Part shown: positions 38,382 through 49,600 of the stretch, in pieces
Numbering within the stretch: the stretch's first letter is position 1
Layout of the letters: every line of letters starts with the position of its first letter
Origin: Diploscapter coronatus
Taxonomy: Eukaryota; Nematoda; Chromadorea; Rhabditida; Rhabditidae
Assembly (NCBI GenBank): GCA_964036155.1
Contig: OZ038422.1
Coordinates: 33,999,201 to 34,063,200, forward strand
Direction of reading: 5' to 3'
DNA: 64,000 bases
Program-made: the position numbers and the translations under genes
Notes under the pieces: model-generated
Databases searched by the model: none
What the model was told of the DNA's origin: nothing
What the model saw: the letters and a program-made list of their open reading frames with translations, nothing else

Positions 38382-40653
38382 TCGTCGTGGCCACGTTCGC
38401 GTTCGGAATGGACATTGACAAAGCTGATGTCAGGTAATGAATTGTCTTCTACATTTTACATTTATTTGTTTGGTGTTAATTTTAATTCGATAAATGTGCA
38501 ATTTTCAATCGATAAATGGTTTAACTTGTGCACGTTGTACAAATTCAGGTTTATCTCTGAAAACGCTCACACATTTCAGTTTTGATGTTCCAGAGTACTC
38601 AAACAGGATCAAGGTGATTATTTTGAATTTCCGGAGTTTCTTTCGTTCTTTTTTAATTGAAAAGGCATTTACTACTCTGTCAATCTCCGGTAAATTTTGA
38701 AGAAAATTATGCTGAACTTTTACACACGAAAATTGGTACTTTCTAAAGAAAAGATGAATTGTTTTTAGGCCAAGAAGGGGTTGAGTGACGATGCGAAGGA
38801 TGTCCAGAGTAAGGCTCTGCAGACTGGGTTCGAGAAAATGATCGAGGGCTGCGAAAAAGTATGGATGCGATTTTAATTAGTGAATTTTAGTTTTTTGTCC
38901 AATGCTGTCAAAATTGAATACTCCTATAACTATTTCAATTACCTTTTTTTTTATTCTAATTTACAGGAATGTATTTTCAAGCATTCGAATAATTGCTATT
39001 TTTAGGCCGAATGCAGACACAAACTGATGGTCTCGTTCTTCAATGAATCCGATCTGGAGAAAGTGAAGAACTGCGATTTCTGCAGAATTCCCGAGAAAGT
39101 CAGCCAACAGGCAAATGCACTCAAAACGGTAAGAGATTTTGGATAGATTTTTCTTATTTATAATTGAAATATTTCATTTGTTCTGTTATTTCAGCAGCGT
39201 CAAGAGTCTACTCGCGAAGTCAGAGACAAAATGGAGAAGCACATGAATCATTCGGATATGAGCCAATGCATTTTTCTAGTAAATATTGATCAAAGCTTTT
39301 TTCAGGCAAAAGAAAGAAGAAGAGGAATATTCTGGATTCGAGAACGGGTTGGAGAGAATGGAAAAAGAGGAGGCTGTCAGGCTAAAAACTGCTGTCCAGG
39401 TAAGGAAATTTGAAATAACTCGTTGAAAAATATGCCATTCCTATCATTTTATAAATTCTTCTAAACCACTTTTTGAATTTTATTAGTTTTCAGAACGAAT
39501 TCGAACGTCGTCGCAAAGCGCGTGAATTGGCAAATGGAGGAGCTGCGAGGAAAGTGCGTCGAGTCACTCATCATTGCTGTAAGTTTTTATTTAACATCGT
39601 AATTTGAACAGAAGTATCTTATACTCTACATAACGAAGTTTTATAATTGTTTATGTTATAATTGTGACGGAATCAGAGTCAATACATCAACAACAATTTG
39701 AGGAATGAAATGGTTTATTATCATCGTGGATCTCAGTTAGGTCATCAGGAGGTCATGGCTCTGACGGTTCCTCACTGGTCCAGGACTAGTCGCTCTAACT
39801 GTCCAGTCGCTCAGCGGCGCCACCGCTGGCGACTAGAAGTAGTTTGGCTCCTGGCCCGACTGCTCGCGATAAGACGAAACTGGATAATGACAAATATCAG
39901 ACTCATTCTGACTCGTCAACTAATATTTTAGATAAGACAATCTGAACGCTAATTTGGCTCTACCAAATTATCATTATTTCTGTGCATCCGATATTAGGTT
40001 ACCACACGAAGCTCATTCCAATGTCAAATAGCAGAAGGCTCGTGAAATGATGAAACTGATATTCATGTTTAGACTGACACTGATTGATTGTGCCGATGTG
40101 AAAATGCCACTCAATTAGATTCCCTGATTATCTATTATTTAAGCTATTTTATTCAGCGTCGTGAAGCGATAGTTCGCACAGTCATACAGGCTCTGGACGA
40201 CAATTCCTTCCAGGCAGACAACCAGCTGACTCGAATACAACTCCTGCTATTTGCAGTCCAAGACGCTCAGTTCCTACAACCACAAGGCTGCACAAGTCGT
40301 ATGTTATTTTTTATTTAATTCTGAGATGTGTCCAGTACAGTGCGAAAATTACTATTTTGCCGATCAGCACTATTTTATTTGCACTGCTAATATTTATGAT
40401 TTTATCCCATCAATTTCATAGCTTTTATTGATGTAATGATTTATAATAAAATGACCCATGTTCAAAATATTCTAACCTGAGATGGAGAGATTGACTAATT
40501 TCGAAGATAACTTTGACTTTACTACTTACTACCGTCTATCTATAATTTTTATCTCTGAAAAGCGAGTGAAATTCTTTGATTTCAGTTGAGTGCAATCAAG
40601 AACGCGACAAGGATGGAACGGAATACGATTCCTCTTCTGCTTCAGCCATTTGA
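38382..40653 (+). pseudogene. rcq-5: Truncated RecQ5-like helicase gene
   Basis: Exon 38382-38433 encodes VVVATFAFGMDIDKADVR, which resembles RecQ motif VI region. It is followed by 38580-38613, 38769-38858 (KGLSDDAKDVQSKALQTGFEKM) and 39006-39128 (ECRHKLMVSFFNE..CDFCRIP), the RecQ Cys zinc-binding module with its CRH..CxxC residues. Later exons (39306-39399, 39494-39578, about 40156-40299 and about 40586-40653) look like a RecQ5-type C-terminus. No exon encodes the N-terminal helicase core (Walker A, DExH) upstream, and the QESGRxGRDG segment that normally follows DVR is absent. Phases match for the first four exons but not at several later joins. I read it as a decayed or partial copy. Confidence 0.55.
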
Positions 40654-41693
40654 TAATGATAAAACAATGCATTGATATTCTCAATAAGGGTTTCATTGAT
40701 TTCATATTGTGACACCATATAATATCAGATAAAAATATAGAAAATTGTTGAAGATCGATTTGTCAGAAAAGAAGAAATGGTGTGATAGTAGAAATCTAAC
40801 TACGAGATACATGTGTATTGTTGAGCTAGTCATAATTGAGGATGAGACAGACTACAAATCGTTGATTTTTATGATGAGAATTCTTACGAACCTTGGATCT
40901 TATTTTATAAGGCTTAGTTCATAGTTCACGGGCTTTTTTGGAAAGTAGTATGACTCAGACACAAAAAGCCCGCGAACCACGTCCTTCAATCCGCTGTGAG
41001 GAAAAGAACATTTGTTGCACTCTGTAGGTTTTTAATTTTCGATTTTCCACTTGAAATATGCGTTGATCTCTTTACATCGAAATTCGTGTGATTTAGTTGG
41101 TTTCAAGTAATCAAGCTTTAGCAAGATTTCTGTTTCATCACTTGTATTTGACGAAGAAAGTTATGTCAACTAGATTAGTCATTCACAATAATCCTTACAA
41201 ATTGAAGACATTTCTCGGAATAACTATAAACTTGACAACTGATTGAGATGCAATAACCTAAGCTATGACAGAATGAGTTCCTAATAGGTATATTTCGTTA
41301 TTCTCATCGAAAACTATTTTAACGAATACTTATTTCAGTTGTAATTTCTCGGCTCATAGAAAAAGACATCACTTTGTCTAGAAAATAGTATGAGGGAAAG
41401 AAAAAAAGATAGGCAAAAGTGATCTTTTTCTAGGAGCCTAATTTCTCAGCGTCTTTATTGGATATCTTTGAGTTGTTTAGCATGGTTATCAGAGCTGAGA
41501 CGAAATTTAAATCTCCAAATTCGAAGTCGAAATCGAAGTTGGTCGTTCAAATTTTTCGAGGTCGAAGTCGAACCTTCGTTTCAGCTCTGGTCTGCATTGT
41601 GTGTATCGAATTCGAGTGTACGAAATTGAATAAAGATACTTTTTTATTAAATATGAAAATTACGGAAACTCAAATGTGTTGAAATTGAAGATT
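40654..41693. other. Intergenic with two inverted repeats
   Basis: Contains a hairpin with arms GTTCACGGGCTTTTT / AAAAAGCCCGCGAAC at about 40926-40979 and a small MITE at 41338-41452. No coding content was seen. Confidence 0.5.
41338..41452. mobile_element. Small inverted-repeat element (MITE G)
   Basis: Arms GGCTCATAGAAAAAGACATCAC and GTGATCTTTTTCTAGGAGCC pair, with AATTTCTC at both outer ends. No ORF. Confidence 0.6.
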
Positions 41694-42955
41694 TCAGATA
41701 TTAAGCTTTCCGACTTCTCGCCATTTATTCGTTTGTGGATCGTATTCCTCGATTGAATTACGGAAATTTGATTCTTGATATCTAAGTTAGGAAATATTTT
41801 GTATAAAGATGTGCAAAATCTCAGCTCACCCTCCGATTGCATACAATTTTTCGTTAGTGATAATGAGTGAAGGATCATGTCTTGTATAGTTCATATCAGC
41901 GATTCGAGAAATTCGGTTGTCAACTGGAGCTGAGGGATCGAAACACAGACAGGATTTTAATATATCATAACCACTAAATATATAATGATACATTATTTAT
42001 CACACAAAATTAACAACCTCCATCCTCCAGTTATGTAAATTTTCCCATTTAACGATGCAACTCCGAATGAATCTCGTCTTTCTGGAATCTCTCCAATTTC
42101 AATCCATTCCCGTTCATCGTCTGATAATCGATATATCTTATTACTATCTTCTCCATCAATAACTGAATATCCATAATTATAATAATGAATATGCTATAAA
42201 GTGACCGTATAAAATTCCATTGCATATTATTGTTCTAGCGCAATTAGTTGGAAGAGGAAAAGCAGGTCCTGTTTGCCATTTTCCGCCTATTAAAACCTGA
42301 ACAAATTATTTTATGGACTTTCATTCGATCTTCTTACATCAATTCGATTCGTATCTTTCCTTGTTTTAGGATCCCTTCCACAAAAATAATACAATTTGTC
42401 TTTGAAATAAGCCACAGATGCCCATTGACGCCATTCAGGAGGATCTGGACCTGTAAAATTCTTTGAATCGATCATTCATGGATTTGTTGACAAGACCTTT
42501 TGAAATTTGTTGAGTATTCAAGTCATATATTGCAAATGACTCTTTATAAACGGTAATTCCAAAAATCTAAAATTTGAGACATTATTCAAAATAACGACCA
42601 TAAGAGCTTACTTTATTCTGTGTAGTTGCTACTTCATATAGCTCATAAGGATTAGTAAATTTTGCAATCTGCTCAACAGAAATAGTATGCGAACCAAACA
42701 GACAAATTCTTCCTTCCCAAGTTCTGCCGTTTCTATAAGACACTAAATACTAAAATTCGTTTTCGCTCATAAAAAGAATATTTTCCTACGATAGAATAAA
42801 ATTTTCTTCTCGAACGCTATCTCGAGCGCTATCGGCAGATATTTCTTGATTATTTGCATCATCCGTCTATTAGTCCAGGCCAATTGTCCCAGCTCTTTGA
42901 GTTCGGGATATTGACAGATCAACAATATAAGTTCGACTGGTAATTTGGCTAACAT
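41694..42955 (-). CDS. F-box/Kelch-repeat protein
   Basis: Likely substrate receptor of an SCF-type ubiquitin ligase. Exon 1 starts at ATG 42955 with an F-box (LPVELILLICQYPELKELGQ..WTNRRMMQIIKKY). Seven further exons encode Kelch-type blades: GRTWEGRICLFGS, FKDKLYYFCGRDPKTRKDTN, LIGGKWQTGPAFPLPTNCAR, RDSFGVASLNGKIYITGGW, LIITNEKLYAIGG and the closing EEYDPQTNKWREVGKLNI (stop TGA 41694-41696). All introns are short with usual signals, so the gene appears intact. The 3' exon has a decayed duplicate at 37818-37905. The LTR element at 43042 lies less than 100 bases upstream of the start and may have separated the gene from its promoter. Confidence 0.85.
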
Positions 42956-43036
42956 CTTTGTTAAGAGGCTTAAACAATCACCATAGCATTATTTAAAAAT
43001 GGAAATAGCAAAAGAGTTGATTAAATGAGAAAGTCT

Positions 43037-43041
43037 GCAAT
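43037..43041. repeat. Target-site duplication GCAAT, left
   Basis: The same five bases follow the 3' LTR at 56205-56209. Five-base duplications are usual for BEL/Pao elements. Confidence 0.9.
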
Positions 43042-43317
43042 TATCGCAGTCTATGCGATCTTTTTCATTTATGATATTAAAACCTTTGTCCCGCAGTCAA
43101 CTCCAGACATGACAGGTTTATGACATACCTGTCCTTGACAGTTAAGCCCTTACCTGACGCTTCTAGAAGTAACCCTTTTTATCTTTATATGATATGACCG
43201 CTTTACTATATAAGGATTCGATTCCTACTACGCTGTTCCTTTTTAGCAATCTATTTGTTTAGTCAATAAAGATTTCTAATTCGTATTCAAGTTCCAATTA
43301 ACACACCAATCTCAACA
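43042..43317 (+). repeat. 5' LTR (276 bp)
   Basis: Starts TATCGCAGTC and ends ACCAATCTCAACA. Contains a TATA box (TATATAA, 43207-43213) and an AATAAA poly(A) signal at 43265-43270. Confidence 0.95.
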
Positions 43318-43319
43318 AG

Positions 43320-43335
43320 TGGCGCAGTCAGAAAC
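43320..43335 (+). promoter_or_regulatory. Primer binding site
   Basis: TGGCGCAGTCAGAAAC begins two bases after the LTR, the expected place and TGG start for a tRNA 3'-end match. The tRNA was not identified. Confidence 0.7.
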
Positions 43336-43547
43336 TACCGGATCTAACCAGGTAAGGCAAGTTCTAATCGCCAATTGTTTTTAGGTTCCATCAGTCGGCG
43401 ACTCCTTCCTCAACGGCAGTGCACGGCCCGAGAGGAAACAGGATAGCCGATTGACGACCGACGACGACAACAACAGCTACAGAGAGTAGTCTGAAGGGGA
43501 CGGGACCCAAGCCCGACAGGTATACAAGCATTATTCATACGATCGTA

Positions 43548-43695
43548 CCCTGCAAATCAGGGAGAGAACTGTACCTTGCAATTCAAGGACACAAGCTGTA
43601 CCTTGCAATTCAAGGACAAAACGAAAGGCATCGAAATCAAGTAGAGCCACAAACTTGCACTATAAGTGCCATTGAGAACGACTTGCACGACAAGT
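43548..43695 (+). promoter_or_regulatory. Row of small RNA hairpins in the leader
   Basis: Four short hairpins with 5-bp stems and 5-nt loops starting CA lie in the untranslated leader: CCCTG-CAAAT-CAGGG (43548-43562), CCTTG-CAATT-CAAGG (43574-43588 and 43601-43615) and ACTTG-CACGA-CAAGT (43681-43695). A related one is at 43653-43667 (ACTT/AAGT or GCAC/GTGC). Stem bases change while pairing is kept. Likely an RNA packaging or dimerisation region (inference). Confidence 0.7.
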
Positions 43696-43756
43696 ATCGT
43701 GAAACAGAACAGCGAGTAATCAGAGAGGAAACTCTGCACGATCAAAGCATCGAGAA

Positions 43757-46675
43757 ATGATGAGAGATACGACGAGCACTCTGCGGAGCGCCTTGAATTA
43801 CGCAAGTAGCGAAGTGAAAAATATTCTGAAAGAAGCCGAGAAACAATTCAGAGAGGAAGTAAAAGTCCAAGGTGATGAAGGACTCAGGAAAATCACGGAT
43901 CAGCACAGTGATTTGAAATATTACGCAGCGGCTATTAGAGAGAACATGGAAAATTTCCGGAATGAATTGACAAAGGCTTACTATGTTCTAGACAACGCAG
44001 ATGAAAGGAAAATGTCGACAAAAGGGTTCGCAAAGCAGATTGAAGAGTTCGAAAGAGAACTGAGAAAACATACGGATGACGCAGTAGAGACTGGAAGGAA
44101 AATGAGAAAAAGGGAAAGGCAATTAATCGAAGCATTGGAAGAACTTCAACCAGAAAGTGAGAAATTAGAGCCGATTGACTTTAGAATCATGAGAGAAGTA
44201 CACATCGAGAAGGATATCAGGGAAGACGAAATCGAAAATGTTCTTGATGGAGTTGCAAATCTAAACGTGAATGAAAATGTGAGAAGCGGAAACAAGATGA
44301 TAAATATACTAGGGAGAAGCAATGCTCTAGAACTACCGAGGTTCAATGGAAACGTGACAGAGTGGGATCAATTTTGGGAATTATTCAAAGTGTTAGTACA
44401 CGAAACAAGTGATCCAGACGTGTTAAAATTCACAGCTCTGAGGAACTGTTGCACAGGAAGAGCAGGAGAAATGATAAAAAGGTATCCTCAAGACGGTTCC
44501 GCATACAGAGAAGCGATTGAACGCTTCTTGGCAATCTATGATTCAGACCAAACCAGATTCAAAGGACTTTATGAAAAACTGAAAGCGATAAAAACTGTGA
44601 GAGAAAATCTGAGAGAAATCAGAACGATATTCAATACGGTTCATGCAATCATTAATCAAATCGCAAGAATTCACCAGAACATTGACACTGACGCATTTCT
44701 AGTCGAAGTACGGTACAAATTCCCACGTTCCGTACTGGAACAGGTTGCTCGAATCGAGAAAGAGAAGTACAACGGAAAGATAACTCAAATGAAAGATCTC
44801 TTGAATGAAATTGAGGATTTCATATATACACAAGAAGTAGTACAAGGTGAATATTTGGGTGATGGAGAACTCGGAAATGAAAGAGTCTTCAATGTCAGAA
44901 GCAACAAAATAAATGAACAAACAAAATGCAAATTCTGCGGTAGAACGAATCACAAAACCCAGGATTGTTTGCAAGTCAGAAATCAGAGTGATAGAAGACA
45001 GTTCATCATAGAGAAAAAGTTATGTTTCAACTGTTTGTCCACCGGCCACAGTGCTGGATCATGTAGAGCAGCTGGATGTCGTATTTGCTCTGGAAAACAT
45101 CACACGGCGATCTGCGAAAAGAAGCCGTTCAATAACCAAAATCGGAACAATTTCCAAACCAGTTTTCGTGGAAATAACAGGGGTAGACCTGCAAACGGAA
45201 ATCAGTCAAGAGGCAGAAATTTCAATCAAAATCCAAACTACCGAAACAATGATCGATACAGAAACAGATCGAATGATAGAAATGACAGAAATGGAAGAAA
45301 TGAGAGGAGCGAGAGAAATTCTCGAGAAAGATCAAGGAGCAACGACAACAGAAGCAATTCAAGATCACCAGACAGAGGCAGACAGACAATCAGAGATAAC
45401 AGAGGGAAACCACGGAGAGATGATACGCCACGAAGACGCGCCTTTATGGTGCAAAGTGCAGTCCAAACCAGAACGAGCAGACTGATAAGCACGGAACTGC
45501 CGATTTGGGGAGACTACAATAGCAAGGATCACGAAAGAGCCGATGTTCTCTTTGATACCGGCGCAGAAGATACGTTCATTTCAAAAGCATTGGCAGATAA
45601 GCTAAAGGCAAAAGTAATAAACCCAGAAGTACGTATGAATCTAAGTTACTTCTCAGGAGAAGCGGAAGAAAAGTATTGTCAAGAAGTTATCGTTTATTTA
45701 AGAATGGAGAAGCCCAAAAAGAGGGGAGAGGAGGAAATATTTAAAATTATAAAGGCATATACAGTTGACGCCATAGCGAAACCAGTAGAAACAGAGGCGT
45801 TGGTATGGGAGGACGCCAAATTTATGGAGGAAAACGGAATGAATATAAGTCAGAAGACTGATCGGATGAGCGAGATCCAGTTATTGATAGGAAACAATTA
45901 TTATCACAAGCTGGTTAATAATACGGAAGGTGGCCCAGTCGAGTTACCTTCCGGGTTGACAGCGATAAAAACCCGCCTAGAAGATCTATGGATTCCTTTC
46001 GGAAAGAGAGAAAAGAACGACAGTCCCGTTATGACAGTGAAGGTCGAAGAGGATTATATCGAAAAATTTACAGAACTAGAAATGTTGGGAATTAACGAGA
46101 AAGAGGAGAGTGACGAACAAATCATCAAGAAATTTGAGAAAACGGTAGAAATAAACGGAAAGGGTGAAGTTTCAGTAGAGTTCCCGTGGAAAGATGGGAT
46201 GAGAGAGGAGTTATACCATAACAAACCACTTGCATACTCGAGATTTTTAAATTTTGTGAAATCACCAAAGACGAAGTTAGTCTGGGATGAAGTGGTCAAA
46301 CAGATCAATGAGCAAGAGAAATCGAATATAATTGAGGAAGTGAAAGACAGCACATCAGAGAATCCGATATACTACATACCATATCAGACAGTGACCAATT
46401 TGTCATCAAATACAACGAAAGTAAGGATTGTACTAGATTGTTCTGCACACGTGAAAGGCAGAAGATCCTTGAATCAATCGATCTATCAAGGACCATCACT
46501 TCTTCCTGATCTTTGGACGATACTTCTAAGAACAAGATGCGCACGAAATGTTCTAATATGCGATGTGGCGAAGGCCTTTTGGCAGATACGGTTAAAAGAG
46601 AAAGAAAGGGACGCTACGCGTTTCTTGTGGTTAAGAGACACAACAAAGCCAGCAACGACCGATAACATCAAATAA
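43757..46675 (+). CDS. Gag-protease-RT N-terminal part (972 aa), ends at in-frame TAA
   Basis: Structural and enzymatic polyprotein of the BEL/Pao element. Residues about 1-190: coiled-coil-rich Gag. About 190-390: capsid-like region starting ALELPRFNGNVTEWDQFWEL. Three zinc knuckles: CKFCGRTNHKTQDC, CFNCLSTGHSAGSC and CRICSGKHHTAIC. An Arg/Asn-rich stretch follows. Aspartic protease with VLFDTGAEDTFIS. The reverse transcriptase opens near 830, with VRIVLDCSAHVKGRRSLNQ and the motif A aspartate in ICDVAKAFWQI. The frame ends at TAA 46673-46675, and the next codon starts the second ORF in the SAME frame, still inside reverse transcriptase between motif A and motif B. The start ATG at 43757 is followed at once by a second ATG. 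Confidence 0.93.
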   Translation: MMRDTTSTLRSALNYASSEVKNILKEAEKQFREEVKVQGDEGLRKITDQHSDLKYYAAAIRENMENFRNELTKAYYVLDNADERKMSTKGFAKQIEEFERELRKHTDDAVETGRKMRKRERQLIEALEELQPESEKLEPIDFRIMREVHIEKDIREDEIENVLDGVANLNVNENVRSGNKMINILGRSNALELPRFNGNVTEWDQFWELFKVLVHETSDPDVLKFTALRNCCTGRAGEMIKRYPQDGSAYREAIERFLAIYDSDQTRFKGLYEKLKAIKTVRENLREIRTIFNTVHAIINQIARIHQNIDTDAFLVEVRYKFPRSVLEQVARIEKEKYNGKITQMKDLLNEIEDFIYTQEVVQGEYLGDGELGNERVFNVRSNKINEQTKCKFCGRTNHKTQDCLQVRNQSDRRQFIIEKKLCFNCLSTGHSAGSCRAAGCRICSGKHHTAICEKKPFNNQNRNNFQTSFRGNNRGRPANGNQSRGRNFNQNPNYRNNDRYRNRSNDRNDRNGRNERSERNSRERSRSNDNRSNSRSPDRGRQTIRDNRGKPRRDDTPRRRAFMVQSAVQTRTSRLISTELPIWGDYNSKDHERADVLFDTGAEDTFISKALADKLKAKVINPEVRMNLSYFSGEAEEKYCQEVIVYLRMEKPKKRGEEEIFKIIKAYTVDAIAKPVETEALVWEDAKFMEENGMNISQKTDRMSEIQLLIGNNYYHKLVNNTEGGPVELPSGLTAIKTRLEDLWIPFGKREKNDSPVMTVKVEEDYIEKFTELEMLGINEKEESDEQIIKKFEKTVEINGKGEVSVEFPWKDGMREELYHNKPLAYSRFLNFVKSPKTKLVWDEVVKQINEQEKSNIIEEVKDSTSENPIYYIPYQTVTNLSSNTTKVRIVLDCSAHVKGRRSLNQSIYQGPSLLPDLWTILLRTRCARNVLICDVAKAFWQIRLKEKERDATRFLWLRDTTKPATTDNIK

Positions 46676-49600
46676 ATGCGATTCTGCAGAGTACCATTTG
46701 GTTTAAACGTGGCACCGTTTCTCTTAGAAAGGAGCATCAGTTATTACACAGAAAAGTCAAACGCGGAAGATTGGCTGAAAACGGCTATAAAAGAGCTACT
46801 GTACGTAGATAATCTATTTATCTTATTCGACAAAGCAGAGGAGCTAAAGGAAAAATATGAGAAAAGCAAAGCCCATTTTAAAAAGCTAGCGATGAACATC
46901 AGGGAATATAGCTCAAACGTAGTCAGAGAACTAGCACAGATACCAGAAGTAGACCGGTCGAAGGCCAAGAATCAGAAGTTGTTAGGATATATTTGGCAAA
47001 ACGAAAAAGATACGATTTCAATTAAAATTCCAAAGCTGAGTGATAAGAAGGAGTTATCAAGAAGAGATGCAGTCAAATACATTAGTGCCATTTTCGATCC
47101 ACTTGGAATAATAGGACCTCTTCTGAACGAGTGTAAAGAAATTATCCCTGAATTATTTAAGGAAACTTCAAGTTGGGAAGGAAAAATCACTCAAAAATTG
47201 ACAGAAAAACTCAGGAAGTTCGAGAAGAAAATTTCAAAATATCAATACGAATTCCCGAGATATATTCTCTCGCCAGACAGGGGAAAGTTCTCGATTGCAA
47301 TTTTCTCAGACTCATCAGATTCTATTTTCGCAACAGTGGCATATATTTTGTCAGAAAACTCGAAGGGGAAAAGTGCAGCATTGTTAGCTTCGAAACAACG
47401 GTTGGCTCCAAGACGGAAGAAACAGACGATCCCGCGTCTTGAACTCCTAGGAATATGGCTAGCAGCGAAACTTGCGAGAACATTAACTGATAGTCTAGAT
47501 CTAAAAATCAATAAAGTCCACTTTCTATCGGATTCTGAAATCGCTCTAGCATGGATAGCGAATGAGTCCGAGTCGAAGGTTTTCATTCAAAATCGTGTCG
47601 ATATGATTAGAAAAACTAGCCGAGAAATCCAAGACAAGCAAATTGAAGTTTCGTTTGGACACGTCGCCACAGATCTGAATGTTGCTGATCTGGCAACCAA
47701 AGGAATTCACGATTTAGAAGGTTTAAGAAAATTAAAATGGTTTAGTGGACCGGATTTCCTAAAAAGGAGTGATAGTGAATGGCCGATTACAAAGAAATTC
47801 TCGATCGCTGAAGGCAAGAATGAACAGAAGATCGAAACAGAAGTAAACATTGTTCAGCAAGAGATCAGAAAAAGCAAGATTTGTGCAGTAACGACAGAAA
47901 AATTGAACAGGGAATTCGGAAACAGACTAAGTTTTGGAGTCGCGAATAATTGGAGGAGAATCATAAGGCATACAGGCTATAGTTTGAAATTCCTGAAGAA
48001 GAGGGTTGCAAATCGTTTGAAGAGCGCAAAGGTGATAACAAAGTTACAAACATCTGTACCAGAGCTCTATCAGATCAAATGGGATGGTCAATCAAAATTC
48101 CTCACTATCGAAGAAAGAGAAGCGAGCGAACGCTTCATCTACCGAAATCATCAATTAGAATACGGAATTAAAGAGGATCGAGAGAAAAATTGGAAGATGG
48201 ATAAAAATGGATTGATCTTCTTGAACACAAGGCTTGGAAATTCCATCAAACAGAAGTACATGCATCGCATTATCATCAATCCTAATTCAAAATTAGGAAC
48301 GATTATCATTCTAGACCTACACGAAAGAAATTTCCACGCAGGACTCAGAACTCTATTAGGAATGATTTACGAAAAATACGCAGGAAGACGATGGCAAACT
48401 GCAATCAAGAGCACTTTAAAACGCTGTGTGAGGTGTTCGAAGAAGCACAATCATCCGTTCCCAATGCCAGAATCTCCAGACTTACAAGACAGGAGAGTTC
48501 AACCAGCCCATCATCCCTTTGAACATTGTGGCATGGATTTCTTTGGACCTGTGTACCTGAGAATGGACGATGATTCGATCATTAAATCCTACATTTTGAT
48601 CATAACTTGTATGACAACACGAAACATTCATTTAGAAAGCATGTACTCTTTATCGACGGCAGAATTTCTGTTATCAATCAGAAGATTCGTAGCCACTTAT
48701 GGTTGCCCTTCAAGCATAACAACAGATAACGGTCTTACTTTCAAATTAGCTAGTAAAGTAATAAGAGAACAGGCCACGATTGATAAGAGCCTAGAGAGAG
48801 CTCCTGGAGACATTCGAATAAAGTGGTATTTCAACGTGCCAGCCAGTCCATGGCAGGGAGGCCATTTTGAAAGACTCGTAGCCATCGCCAAAAAGGCATT
48901 GAAAAACGCAATTCAGAAAAACCGAATGACAAAATCAATATTCGACACATTGATTCGAGAAGTATGCGTAGTCATCAACTCGCGACCATTGGTGTACATT
49001 GACGAAGGAGACCTTGGAGGCTACACAGTCAGACCAATCGACATCTTACACCCAGAATTTCGATCAATGAATCTGGAGACTGGAAGTGAAATCTCAGAAA
49101 TCGACACAGCGTTGTCGCAGTTTCAGGAAGTGAAGGCATATATGAATCGATTTTGGTCCGTATGGGAACAACATTATTTGCCCCAACGAAATTTCCTTAA
49201 ACTTCGTCCAAACCATAAAGCATCGAGCCAACAAAGAGTCCCAGAAGTCAATGAGCTAGTTCTCGTTAAAAGCGATAACGAACCCCGAGACAAATGGAAG
49301 CTCGGAAGAGTCATGAAATTAATTATCAGCCCAGACGGGAACGTTCGATCAGCAGAAGTCAGAGTACAAAATCCTGACAAACGGAGAAATGAACCAAAGT
49401 CTCATGAGATAACAAGAACAGTCAATAACCTGATCCCACTATGCCTAAAAGGAACAAAGGATCGGGAAAAGGAAAAGAAAAAAGTCTCTTTTGTAGAACC
49501 GGAAAAAGAGCTGACAGATGATCATAAAAATGCTACAAATAATACCTGTCAAGAAAAACGAAAAGGTAGACAAAAGAAGGAATTGACAGAAATGACAGGT

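Noticed and set aside
37876..38421. 181-codon open frame on the minus strand
   Set aside because: It overlaps the RecQ-like exon and the Kelch fragment in antisense; composition is low-complexity with no family signature or splice logic.
39698..39931. 77-codon plus frame in the RecQ-like gene's intron
   Set aside because: Short, no motif; possibly a piece of an old repeat but not enough to call.
45051..45485. 144-codon plus frame overlapping gag
   Set aside because: Alternative frame of the Arg/Asn-rich region after the zinc knuckles; repetitive Glu/Thr composition explains it.
46054..46353. Antisense open frames across gag-pol
   Set aside because: They mirror the plus-strand coding frame (e.g. 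Ser/Leu-rich complements of Lys/Glu-rich Gag) and have no independent support.
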